Source: Acanthacorydalis orientalis
Lineage: Eukaryota; Arthropoda; Insecta; Megaloptera; Corydalidae
Assembly: GCA_034766995.1 (NCBI GenBank)
Contig: CM068313.1
Span: forward strand, 53,082,275 to 53,146,274
DNA: 64,000 nt
Direction: 5' to 3'
Both the position numbers and the translations under genes were made by a program. Positions within the stretch are counted from its first letter, which is position 1, and every line of letters begins with the position of its first letter. The notes under the pieces are model-generated. The model was given only the letters and a program-made list of their open reading frames with translations, ran no database searches and was not told where the DNA came from. This document shows, piece after piece, positions 24,914-34,977 of the stretch.

Positions 24914-25325
24914 ATGAATCTATCACTATACATATCATCGTCATCACTCTCTGTCAATCCGCTGCTGGATAAAAGCCTCTTCCATGATATTCCAATTTGT
25001 ACGATTGAATGCCTCTCTTTTCCACTGATTTACAATAAAAGTTTTAATTTCCTTATCCTTTCCTTGGTCTTTTTATATTCCTTGATTCCCAGCTAATAAT
25101 TTTTATTGTCCATCAGCTATCTTCTCTTCTTGCAATATGTCCCGCCCATTTCCATTTCAGACTCTATACTCTTTTTAGTACATTTGTAACTGCTGTCTTT
25201 TTTCGTATTCATCCTATTTCTTTCCTATCATGTCTTGTCATTCTTAGCATGCAACTTTCCATACTCCTCTGTGTCTTTTAGAATCTCTGAATAATTTTGG
25301 CGTTAAGCACCTATCTTTCTTGGTC
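24914..25325 (-). mobile_element. RTE-like non-LTR retrotransposon 3' end
   Basis: The minus strand reads MTRHDRKEIG, SLKWKWAGHIARR and NRTNWNIMEEAFIQQRIDRE, with frameshifts: the conserved C-terminal end of RTE-like ORF2. The 3' end is at about 24914. A second shorter copy lies at 25882-26036. Confidence 0.65.
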
Positions 25326-25340
25326 TTTTTATAACTATGC

Positions 25341-25609
<269 letters not shown>

Positions 25610-25612
<3 letters not shown>

Positions 25613-25865
25613 TGGCCAAGAAAAGTATTCAAACAGTTGGCAATTTTAAACCAGATGCTAATTTTCTCTTTTAAATAAAAGCGTTGTTTTAGAATTTTTA
25701 CTATTTTGTTTTACTTAAACCTATTAATTACAATTATAATTACAAATTATAGTTTCAAATATAGTTGAAAAATTAATTTTCATTAATACACTTTTCGAAG
25801 AAACTTAAAAATATACACCTCAAAAGTATTCAAACAAATTGTAAATAACCATCAAAATGTAATCC
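25610..25865 (+). mobile_element. solo Tc1-like terminal repeat
   Basis: CAGTGGCCAAGAAAAGTATT and the following 250 bp match the left terminal repeat of the Tc1-like element at 37129, including the internal sub-repeat AAAGTATTCAAACAAAT. The rest of the element is absent. Confidence 0.75.
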
Positions 25866-25881
25866 AAAAAAACCATCATAA

Positions 25882-26035
25882 TATTAATCTCTGTCAACCC
25901 ATTGCTGGATAAAAGCCTCTTCCATTTTTTCCATTTTGTACGATTGAATTCCTGTTTTTTCCACTGATTTCCAATAACATTTTTAATTTCCTTGTCTCAC
26001 ATGTTCATTGGTCTCTTTATTGGTCTTTTTATAAC

Positions 26036-26036
<1 letters not shown>
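25882..26036 (-). mobile_element. second RTE-like 3' end
   Basis: It repeats the 3' terminal part of the 24914-25325 fragment (CATTGCTGGATAAAAGCCTC region) and ends at a (TA)n tract (26040-26076). Confidence 0.6.
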
Positions 26037-26079
<43 letters not shown>

Positions 26080-26521
26080 CTGAAGGTATTGCGAAACATA
26101 CATGTATATAATTTATACACATTTGATTAAAACATCGTAGATTATGTTTCAAAGCGACAAAATAAATAAATAAACTTGTCTCACGTTTTTTCGAATTAAT
26201 CCAAGAAACGAGTTTGGTAACTTATTGCGCTAATTTACGGCAATATTTATATTACCTACATTTATTAAATTATGATTTCAAGATATATATATATATATAT
26301 ATATATATTTGAAACAATCGTTCGATTTGAAAATAAAACGTTCAGAATATACAACACTTTCTTACGATTTAACTGTAAGCTCCGTTTTGAATTTCACGTT
26401 TTACGCTTATAACATCTGCATGCTTTTCGCTGGCTGTGGGCGACGTTCATCTGTTAAGATGTTTTCTCCAATTTTTTTTTTGTTTTTGTTTTGTTTTATC
26501 TGATCTTGTCTTGGCCACTTC

Positions 26522-29500
26522 ATGGCGTCTTCTCCTGGTCTGTGGTATGGTGTTTCCAATCAACACACAGATGTCACTACCGTATTGTTGGTGGACAACA
26601 GCGCACCGCGGTTGGCGCACGGCAGGTTCTTGAACGTTAAACCGACGATCGGACTGCTGACGTCGACCGCGCGCACATTTATCCAAGACGGAGTGACGAC
26701 TGAGTACGCGACGCGCGTGCTCGGCACGACGCTCGACAACGGACGACTGTACGCGCAGCTGTTGACCAAGAGCTCGCGGGTCGTTTACAGCGACTCGCCG
26801 ACATCGACAAAGACGTACGACAGACCGGACGAACAGAAATGGACCGTCGACAACGACGTCATACCGGAAAACATAAACTTTATCAAAAACACCGATTACA
26901 TATCACCGAACAAAGTTGACGCGTATCTAGTTTATCCGACGACCAAAACCATATTCCATTCCCGCAAACCCGATTATATCCCGAGTGAACCGATGGAACT
27001 GATAACCGCATCCACGTGGGCAGCAGAAGACATAAACGAATCGTTCGAGGAGAGTGCCGAGGCTCTCCCTACGCCAAGTGCTCAGATATCACCGAGACCT
27101 GAAAAACAAAGCGAAGAAAAAATACAGAAAGAAAGTGAAGAACGCGATGAACAAAGTCAAGCGGCCAGCACGTCGAGCACGTCGAGCACATCTAGCACGT
27201 CGAGCACGTCGAGTAGCAAAGAGAACGACGCTCATATCAAAATATACAAAGCGACGCCGTTAAACATACGATTGGATAACCTTTATCAGTTGAAAGAGAG
27301 CAGTGAAAACGACGTGACGTCGAACCGAAGAAAAGCTAAAGAAATCCATTTAAATGTCTCGAGAGTGCGTCCAGACGAAACTTTACCAACTTTTACGGTC
27401 AAAAACAAATTCTCTCCGAGCGGTTTCGATCCAGGCTATTATGACCCTGACACGAGCACCGAACGAAATAAACAAACAACACTCGCCGAACGAAAAGCCA
27501 AACTGTTGTTCAGAGGCGGACAACTTGTCAAACAAGAATTGAAAGATTTCGAAACTGTAACATACTTCGGATTCGCAGATTTCACAACAATAGTCGGCGA
27601 TACAGTCATAGTGTTCTCTCCGAGCACGAGTACTGGGAAACTCAATTTAGGTACCGGTCATATAACGTCGATCAAAGGAGAAGCGACGATTAAAGAAACG
27701 AGAATCGAAGGCACGCGTGACGGTATCGCGACAAAATTAAAAACATTCTATTCCCACGATCCTGGAATGGTGACCAGAACAGTGACCGGTCACAAATTTG
27801 ATATGCAAACTAAGCTCCCGACGATGGTGATCGAAGCATCAAATCGACAGAGGGAATCCAAAAGTAAAGACGTTGAGAATCCTGAAATAATTAGGGAAGA
27901 AATCGAAGCCAAATCCTCAATACTAGCTCACGAACAGGATATGAAAAAATATGATCTCGATTCGTCCACATTGAACGTTGATACAGAGACGACAACGGAA
28001 GAGATTAACGAGGATGTCACACCGGACGACGGTTTCAGACCGAGCTCGTTTCCAGTAGCCGATATTTTGTTATCCGAAACACCGACCGAATCAACGATCG
28101 TACAATTCTCGGACGAGGTCATCCAGCCGTCTGAAACGCAAGCAATTCCTATGCTGTCTACACCGTCGCCAGAAGACATTGCTAAAATATTCGCGTCGCT
28201 CGCGCAGATAGCGCAAGAAGCGACGCAGCCGCTGAACCCTGCTTCGACGGTTTACGAAACTCCGGACGATTCTCTGTCGGTCGTGCCACTTAAGCCCGAT
28301 TCGGAAGAAAATGTTTCCGGCGGCGCGACGACTATTTTCTTCGAAGACGATTTATTCTTGAAACCGGACAATTTAGATATACATCCGAGTGCTACAGCCA
28401 AGACTAAGACCAAAAGCACAAAGCTGGGTGACAGGAAAACGTTCGGAGCTGTAACGTCTGATATAGATTTAACTACTGAAAATTTTTTCACCACAAAGAA
28501 ACTGCCTGGACGTACAACGAGCTCTGTATCAGACAATATCGAGACGACAACTAACCAACTGACCACTTCTGACGTTCAAAACGGTGATAAGAACGAAGAA
28601 GATTTGACAACGGTACAGTTGCCAACGACGACTGAAGAAAACGACCTGTCTAATGAAGTTGACATTCAAACACCGAAACAGGACGTCGATAATAAAATCG
28701 CTGCCGACGATTCTGAGCAAATCAACTGTTCTGAAGTCGATCCGACGACTATTTACAAAACGTTTACCTATTTGACAACGTTCTTTATACCTTTGGACGA
28801 AACTTCAACGTCCACTTCGATTAAATCTCATGAAGTGACCACGTCTGAAATCGGGTATGAAACTGACATACCTTGCAGCGGTACGTACCTAACAATTATA
28901 CCGACGACGTCTGTCGAATCGACCACACATGCGACTATAACGGCAGAACAGACGACGTTAGATCAGCTGTATCTCACGACCGAAAAGGAAGAAGAGAAGA
29001 AAACTACTATAGACAATGAAGTTCTCGAAACGACTGAACAGGAAATAATAACAACCGAACATTTAACATCGTTCGATTCGGCTACAGACGATTTACCTGT
29101 TAACACGACGCCTATTGAAATTGTAACAGAGCGAAGACATGTAACCGAATCCGATAATATAGAAACGACGACGGATAACAACGACATAGAACTAATTTAC
29201 AAGACTCTTTACACTACTTACACGTACTTGACGACATTCTTCCAAGAGTCGACCTCGAGTATTTCGAGCAGAAAAGAAGTGATAACAAACGTGATATCAT
29301 CGACATTGGATCCGTCACTACTACAAGCTTCCGATCCGGCCGTTGCCGGTTTGTTCGCACGAGAAGACAGTCTCGTACACAACACTGAATATTATTCGAA
29401 ACCGGCTAGTTTTGAAGATTTGCCGGAGATATCGCCGACGAGGTCAGCATTCGACACAGCTACTCTAGGACTAGACGGTTTCGTCGGTGAACTGGGACGG

Positions 29501-32500
29501 AACAAAAATCAAAACGGCGTCATTTTCGAAACTCCTTCCCTGGATAACGATAAATTACTCAGGACTGACATAAACGCCGTAAACGCTATCAAAACTTATT
29601 ACACGACTTATACATATTTCACAACCATATTCGTTGATGGCGAAACGGAAATTTCGAGCAGGACTGAAGTCTACACAAATTATGTAACACCGCCGGTCAT
29701 TCAAGTCACGAAATCGTCGACTCTTTCCGATACGGTGACCGTGAAGCCCACGGAAGTAGTTAAACCTACCGAATCGATAAAGAAGAAGAGCCAAGTCGAT
29801 TTCCTGATGGAACAGCTGGAGGCGCCGGAAAGAAGTAAACCTGTAGAAAGATCAGAATCGCTGTTTAACACCGAGAGCAGGAAAAAAATATTGAGCATGA
29901 ACATTGCTGCATCCAATTCTTATAATAGCACGATAACTAGATCTCCGCAGACGAAGAGGGCGAATACGATGAAAGCGCCACTCGACTTCGACGATATCTT
30001 CGGACCGACGACGCCGAAACATACTAAGATTTTCGATCGGCCATTAGATAACAATATAATTTCAACGCGCACTTCTAAACAGTTAGCCGACCCGACTTAT
30101 TCTTATAGTACAATGTCGAGACGAATTCCAGGCACACCTTTGAAAGAGAACTATTTAGGTGAAACGATATCGACGATGGTGACAGACGTGCGAAGCAGCA
30201 GTTCTGAGGGTGAGAGACGCATTATTGAAAATGTGGATAAACGAAATGCGCTCCTCGAAGATCAAGTCAGCTCGGAATCGAACAACGAATCGGAAATCAT
30301 GCCGCATCCCACATTACTGCTGCAGACTAGCTATACGACGTTTACCTATTTCACGACGATGTACCTTGGTACGACGTCCAGCAACGTGGTTTCGCGACTG
30401 GAAACCGTCACAAACGTCGTCACTGAAACATTGACTCCTTCGCAATCGGTCACGGCCGAGGACTCAACTCTGCCGATCACATACTTCACGACGTTCACAT
30501 ATTGGACAACGCTGTACAAAGATGGTACGACGACCACGACGAGTCGCGAAGAAACCATTTCGAATGTAATCACACCGACGGCCACTCTTTCTGATTTCGA
30601 GATCACGGCCACAGTCACGTCGACTCCTATTGTGGAACAATCGAGCTCCGTTGAACTAGATCCAACGTCTAGCGATGATCTGACAACATATTACACGACA
30701 TACACTTATTACACGACCTCTTATATCGGTGACAATACAGTCTTGAATAGCCGTTTAGAAACGGTGACGAATATTGTGAATACAACTGCAGAAGTCGAGC
30801 ACACGGCGAGAGCTTTGAAAGAAACAGCCGATCCGGACAATTTCTTGGTCGGCAATGATAAACCTACTAAAATCATCGATGATTTCCTCTTCGATTTAGA
30901 TCCTAAGCCAAGAAAAACTTCCTCACAGAAACCTTATTACCCGCCGACTACATCTAAAGAATTCCCCAGTCTAACATCTACACACAGAATAGCTTCGGCA
31001 GATGTTTTTGGAGCATACGATATCGTCACGTCCCATAAGGCTCCGGAAAGCACGTTCAGGTCGTCGATAACGCCATCGGTAATATCTTCGGCACCGTCGG
31101 TGATATCTTCGGCGCCGTCGGTGATATCTTCGGCACCGTCGGTGATATCTTCGGCACCGTCAACGACAATCGAAAGTGTACCTTACACACCCTCGCAATC
31201 ATCTCAGAGTGAAACACTGCTCCAGCCTACGGGGGTTGTTAGTATAAACACGGGAAAGATTATCGATGCAGAAGGTGTAAGCACGTTATACTACACTACA
31301 CAGGCGATAGGCACATACGTCGATAAATTATATGCTCAAGTAATTCAGAGTACGAGTTCACTTGTCGTCGACGAGGTGAAGAAAGCCGCACTTCCCACCG
31401 ACATTGACATAGAAGCAATTGCGCACAAAACCGGTTTGGTACGTCTAATCGAAGGAGCCATCGTTCAGAACCGAACTACTACATTATATCAATCTAAAGT
31501 TTTGGGTACAGTCATAGAAGGCAGATACGCTCAGATCATCGAGAGCACGTCTAGTTTTATTGTAGAGAAAACAACTGCGCCAAGTTTTCCGAACGAAATT
31601 TCCCCGAGTTCCACTCAATCACCTTCTGTTTACATAACGCCTACAGTAAGTTCGATTTCACCATCTCCGGTTGTTGTTGAGAGCTCTTTGAGTGAAACTC
31701 AATACGAGAACGAAGAAGAAAACACCACTGAGTATATTGAAGAGGGAGAAGACGACGAAGACAAAGACGACGATGAAAATGGAGCTAGTCGTATTAAGTC
31801 GCGATTAACGTTCTCGACTCGAACACGGACCTTTACACCTGTAATAAGACCGTTCGCCTCTAGAAATAGGCCGACATTTAATCCTAAGCGCAAAAACGGA
31901 GGTCCTAGCAGCGCTACGACAATTACAAGATCAGATTTTACGCCTACAATAACGGCGACGCCGGCAATAAAAACAGAGAATACGCGAGGTCGATTCAGTG
32001 GTAACAGGAGACCGTCCTCGTTCTTAACAAGTAGCGGAGTTGCGTCCGTCAGCGCTACTAGCGGTAGACGATTTTCACGCCCGAGAGGCGGTTCTTCGGT
32101 AACGGGAAGCGTTTCCCCATCTGCAGCCTATCAGAGCACTCGAGGCCGTTCCTCTGGAAGAATACAGCCGACGTCTGCGGCTGGATTTGGATCGAGTTCG
32201 CGTAGAGCCAGTGGTTTTAGATCGTCTGCTGCTCCGTCGGGAGGTTCTTCGGTATTCTCGTCGAGAGCCAGTAACAGTCAATATTTAAGTAGTTCGAGAT
32301 TCCGCGTTCGTCCGACAGGATCTTCTTCAATAATATTATCGCCGAATTCGAGATTACCGACCACACCTTCCGATCCTAATGGTCAAGAAAATGATTTGAC
32401 TACTATTGTCACCGATGAACCGACATCTCTCACCGACGAAGATTTTGATACGACATATCCGGTTTCCACGACGACAGAAGGTGGACTCCGTCGTAGTCAA

Positions 32501-34939
32501 AATCCGCTGTTGCGTTTTAGACGACCGTTAGTTCGCCCGACGTCGCAAACACCGGGAGCTGCAAGGCCGGCGCCGAACGACAGGAGAAGTCGAACCACGA
32601 CTACATCGACGACTGCAAAACCAAAAACATTTAATAGACCGGTACAAGGAAGGTCCCGGCCGGCTAACGGGCTGTTCCCACCGAGAACACTGTTTAAGGC
32701 GAGAACACCGACCACAGAGGAACCAAAAGACGAGGATAAATTAGAAGACGAAATCGATGACGAAGAAGGAGAAGAAGAAGAATTTGAAGACGAAGAAGAC
32801 GAAACCGAATATGAAGGCTCAAACTCTGAAACGCGAACTGAGAGAGCTCCCGCGCCGGATTTTCGACGAAGCGGAAGCTATAGCCCTGTACAGATTAAAC
32901 CGTTCGGTAGACTACGAAGAAGAAGTAAACGTCAAACAGATTATGGAAGCAGAAGTAATTTTTCGAGATTCAGAAGGCCCAACAGTAGCCAAAATAAATC
33001 GCCTGCTTCATATAAATCACAAGAAGATGTCGACTTTTTATCAGAAGTACCCGAACCACCAAAATCTAGTCCACAGTCACGTAAATATCACGGAAGGCAG
33101 CGTGCCCCTACTCCAGCGCCTAAAGTAACACAGAAAGCAGTACCTAAAGCAGCACCGACTCCGGCACCTAAGGCCGCTCCCACACCAAAACAGAAAATCT
33201 CACCGACTCGGTCCGCTACCAGTCAGAGATCACAGTTCACTCTTAGAGAAAAGGATACAACATCGAACACCAGATCGAATTTCAGAAGACCTAGTAACTC
33301 GAATAAAACTCCACAAAGACGAACGAGCAAACCCACACCGCATGCAACTCCTTCGAGACCGAAACCACCGAGACTTCGTAGCCAGATAACTGAAGCGCCG
33401 TCTAGACGTCCTACTAATTCGAGATCTAGAACAACCAGTAGACGACCGACACAACAGAGAACTAGGAGCCGCATCGAACAACCGGAACAATTTTCATATG
33501 TTCCGCCACCTTTCGATGGAACCATTACGGTTACTCACCACATACCTACAGAAGTCACTATTCCGGTAGTAAATGGAAAAATCACAGAATACAAGAACAT
33601 CGTTACCGCTAAAGCGAGCACTGAAATATTAGGCCCTCATCAGTACTCCACGACTGTCGGTCGAGACGGAAGTCCTGTGCTCATTCTAACCAGTGAAGCA
33701 ACTGGTATAGGGGCAAATGGCGCAACTGAACTGACTCAATTCATATTACATGAAATGGCAACTACGAGTGTAGTTTTCACTCCTACACACATACGAGGAA
33801 GAAAAACTTCTTACTCTCATATCGTACCGAGTACTGTATATGAAGTCGAACAACTAATATCGACAATCTCACCTCCGCTAGCAGCGCAAGCACCGCTGGC
33901 CAATATTTTGTTATCTCAATTATTACTTGGAAATTTAGGTATACAAAATCAAAACCCTCTCTTGGCACTCAATCAAAATCCAGCAATGAGTGCGACACCT
34001 ACGACCGAATTCAAAACGCGAACGACATCGTATGTTACGACGGTAACTAAAGAGACGTCGACGGTGATTCCGCTGACGTTCCGCGGTAAGGAAATCTTGA
34101 CTACGATCATCGATAGCAACACTGAAATCATAACCGCTACAGAATTCATAACGGATACGATCGTTGTGACACCGACTCCCACTTTGACAAACGCAAATCT
34201 CAATAGCTTGCTTTTACCACTTTTACTGCAGCAGCAGCAGCAACCTAATTTGGCTTTAAATCTCGGTCAGCAAAATCCTCTCAATGTTATTCAACCACAA
34301 GAACCTGTTGCTCAAGCACTATTTCAAGATTCGCTAGAAGAGAAAAAGAGCTTAGCGAATATAGATGCCGACGACTACAGAGGCATCAGAGAATTGGACG
34401 GTTTTCTAGACCAGAATGTCGAAAGTGAACGCACGTCTCACTCTCCTAGAAGAAAAACCGGCCGAAAGAAGCCGAAAGCTCATAAACCGGCCGAGCCGCC
34501 GAAAGAGACCAGTGTAGTCACGCTATACGTTTCAGGCCGACGACCTGGCGAATTCAGTACCGTTTTGTCGACAGTCATAGTGGGCGAAGACAGCATACTG
34601 AGAAAGAGATCGGCAGAATATGTTCACGTGGAACCGTCGCTGCTTCCGGATGAAACTTTACTCTATCGAAAATACAACGATTTGGATTACTACTTAATGC
34701 CTGGCATAAATGAAATACCACTCGAGAGCAGTGAGAAATCTAACTTAGAGACTGACAGTTTAGAGAGTATAGTCGGTGACGTGAGCCAACATGTAAAGAT
34801 TGAGACGCCGAGCATCGTCCTAACACCAAATAAAATGCTTCGGTCGGCGTCGACCGAATCTAAAGATTCCGAAGATCCTTCGATCGTGCTGCTCGAAGGA
34901 TTCGACGACGTAAATAAAAGTAATTATTTTTTAGCGTGA
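26522..34939 (+). CDS. giant mucin-like ectodomain, main exon, first frame
   Basis: A single open frame of 2,805 codons forms the first part of the largest exon of the SEA/EGF membrane protein. It is rich in Thr, Ser, Pro and Glu, fits an extracellular O-glycosylated stalk, and is far more CpG-rich than its surroundings. Six copies of a module with the core TYTYFTT, then SR.E and N.(V/I).T, lie at about 28.75, 29.20, 29.59, 30.33, 30.48 and 30.68 kb. A second module (TT.Y...LGT..DG.YAQ..) occurs at about 26.69, 31.28 and 31.46 kb. A Ser/Arg-rich basic region spans 31.8-33.5 kb and a furin-like site lies at 32915-32932. ATG 26522 gives no signal peptide. A good acceptor at 26569-26570 suggests the exon really starts at 26571 in phase 1 and that the true start is upstream. 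The frame ends at TGA 34937-34939, directly after a slippery heptamer. No named orthologue was recognised. Confidence 0.9.
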   Translation: MASSPGLWYGVSNQHTDVTTVLLVDNSAPRLAHGRFLNVKPTIGLLTSTARTFIQDGVTTEYATRVLGTTLDNGRLYAQLLTKSSRVVYSDSPTSTKTYDRPDEQKWTVDNDVIPENINFIKNTDYISPNKVDAYLVYPTTKTIFHSRKPDYIPSEPMELITASTWAAEDINESFEESAEALPTPSAQISPRPEKQSEEKIQKESEERDEQSQAASTSSTSSTSSTSSTSSSKENDAHIKIYKATPLNIRLDNLYQLKESSENDVTSNRRKAKEIHLNVSRVRPDETLPTFTVKNKFSPSGFDPGYYDPDTSTERNKQTTLAERKAKLLFRGGQLVKQELKDFETVTYFGFADFTTIVGDTVIVFSPSTSTGKLNLGTGHITSIKGEATIKETRIEGTRDGIATKLKTFYSHDPGMVTRTVTGHKFDMQTKLPTMVIEASNRQRESKSKDVENPEIIREEIEAKSSILAHEQDMKKYDLDSSTLNVDTETTTEEINEDVTPDDGFRPSSFPVADILLSETPTESTIVQFSDEVIQPSETQAIPMLSTPSPEDIAKIFASLAQIAQEATQPLNPASTVYETPDDSLSVVPLKPDSEENVSGGATTIFFEDDLFLKPDNLDIHPSATAKTKTKSTKLGDRKTFGAVTSDIDLTTENFFTTKKLPGRTTSSVSDNIETTTNQLTTSDVQNGDKNEEDLTTVQLPTTTEENDLSNEVDIQTPKQDVDNKIAADDSEQINCSEVDPTTIYKTFTYLTTFFIPLDETSTSTSIKSHEVTTSEIGYETDIPCSGTYLTIIPTTSVESTTHATITAEQTTLDQLYLTTEKEEEKKTTIDNEVLETTEQEIITTEHLTSFDSATDDLPVNTTPIEIVTERRHVTESDNIETTTDNNDIELIYKTLYTTYTYLTTFFQESTSSISSRKEVITNVISSTLDPSLLQASDPAVAGLFAREDSLVHNTEYYSKPASFEDLPEISPTRSAFDTATLGLDGFVGELGRNKNQNGVIFETPSLDNDKLLRTDINAVNAIKTYYTTYTYFTTIFVDGETEISSRTEVYTNYVTPPVIQVTKSSTLSDTVTVKPTEVVKPTESIKKKSQVDFLMEQLEAPERSKPVERSESLFNTESRKKILSMNIAASNSYNSTITRSPQTKRANTMKAPLDFDDIFGPTTPKHTKIFDRPLDNNIISTRTSKQLADPTYSYSTMSRRIPGTPLKENYLGETISTMVTDVRSSSSEGERRIIENVDKRNALLEDQVSSESNNESEIMPHPTLLLQTSYTTFTYFTTMYLGTTSSNVVSRLETVTNVVTETLTPSQSVTAEDSTLPITYFTTFTYWTTLYKDGTTTTTSREETISNVITPTATLSDFEITATVTSTPIVEQSSSVELDPTSSDDLTTYYTTYTYYTTSYIGDNTVLNSRLETVTNIVNTTAEVEHTARALKETADPDNFLVGNDKPTKIIDDFLFDLDPKPRKTSSQKPYYPPTTSKEFPSLTSTHRIASADVFGAYDIVTSHKAPESTFRSSITPSVISSAPSVISSAPSVISSAPSVISSAPSTTIESVPYTPSQSSQSETLLQPTGVVSINTGKIIDAEGVSTLYYTTQAIGTYVDKLYAQVIQSTSSLVVDEVKKAALPTDIDIEAIAHKTGLVRLIEGAIVQNRTTTLYQSKVLGTVIEGRYAQIIESTSSFIVEKTTAPSFPNEISPSSTQSPSVYITPTVSSISPSPVVVESSLSETQYENEEENTTEYIEEGEDDEDKDDDENGASRIKSRLTFSTRTRTFTPVIRPFASRNRPTFNPKRKNGGPSSATTITRSDFTPTITATPAIKTENTRGRFSGNRRPSSFLTSSGVASVSATSGRRFSRPRGGSSVTGSVSPSAAYQSTRGRSSGRIQPTSAAGFGSSSRRASGFRSSAAPSGGSSVFSSRASNSQYLSSSRFRVRPTGSSSIILSPNSRLPTTPSDPNGQENDLTTIVTDEPTSLTDEDFDTTYPVSTTTEGGLRRSQNPLLRFRRPLVRPTSQTPGAARPAPNDRRSRTTTTSTTAKPKTFNRPVQGRSRPANGLFPPRTLFKARTPTTEEPKDEDKLEDEIDDEEGEEEEFEDEEDETEYEGSNSETRTERAPAPDFRRSGSYSPVQIKPFGRLRRRSKRQTDYGSRSNFSRFRRPNSSQNKSPASYKSQEDVDFLSEVPEPPKSSPQSRKYHGRQRAPTPAPKVTQKAVPKAAPTPAPKAAPTPKQKISPTRSATSQRSQFTLREKDTTSNTRSNFRRPSNSNKTPQRRTSKPTPHATPSRPKPPRLRSQITEAPSRRPTNSRSRTTSRRPTQQRTRSRIEQPEQFSYVPPPFDGTITVTHHIPTEVTIPVVNGKITEYKNIVTAKASTEILGPHQYSTTVGRDGSPVLILTSEATGIGANGATELTQFILHEMATTSVVFTPTHIRGRKTSYSHIVPSTVYEVEQLISTISPPLAAQAPLANILLSQLLLGNLGIQNQNPLLALNQNPAMSATPTTEFKTRTTSYVTTVTKETSTVIPLTFRGKEILTTIIDSNTEIITATEFITDTIVVTPTPTLTNANLNSLLLPLLLQQQQQPNLALNLGQQNPLNVIQPQEPVAQALFQDSLEEKKSLANIDADDYRGIRELDGFLDQNVESERTSHSPRRKTGRKKPKAHKPAEPPKETSVVTLYVSGRRPGEFSTVLSTVIVGEDSILRKRSAEYVHVEPSLLPDETLLYRKYNDLDYYLMPGINEIPLESSEKSNLETDSLESIVGDVSQHVKIETPSIVLTPNKMLRSASTESKDSEDPSIVLLEGFDDVNKSNYFLA
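31075..31158 (+). repeat. in-frame 21-bp tandem repeat
   Basis: Four copies of a 21-bp unit encode SVISSAP repeats inside the ectodomain. Copies differ at only one or two bases, which suggests recent slippage or selection on length. Confidence 0.85.
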
Positions 34940-34977
34940 TAGGCCTTGTAGAGATCGCCCCGCTCATACCAAAGGTC
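34927..34977 (+). promoter_or_regulatory. candidate -1 ribosomal frameshift site
   Basis: T TTT TTA at 34927-34933 is in the exact zero-frame register of the first frame (codons TAT TTT TTA) and is followed by GCG TGA. A -1 slip moves translation to AGC GTG ATA, the frame of the second open frame. Eight bases downstream, GGCCTT (34942-34947) can pair with AAGGTC (34972-34977), giving a modest 6-bp stem with one G-U pair. Function is inferred, not shown. Confidence 0.4.

Noticed and set aside
26459..26520. MFSPIFFLFLFCFI as a signal peptide just upstream of ATG 26522
   Set aside because: It is in the same frame but ends at TGA 26501-26503 and is encoded by T-rich pre-acceptor sequence.
28252..33525. 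Antisense frames of 60-110 residues inside the main exon
   Set aside because: They are shadows of the sense coding sequence, with no splice or protein-family support.
34910..34934. 25-nt GTAAAT...TTTTTTAG segment as an intron
   Set aside because: Too short for spliceosomal removal, and it would join to a third frame that is not the second open frame.
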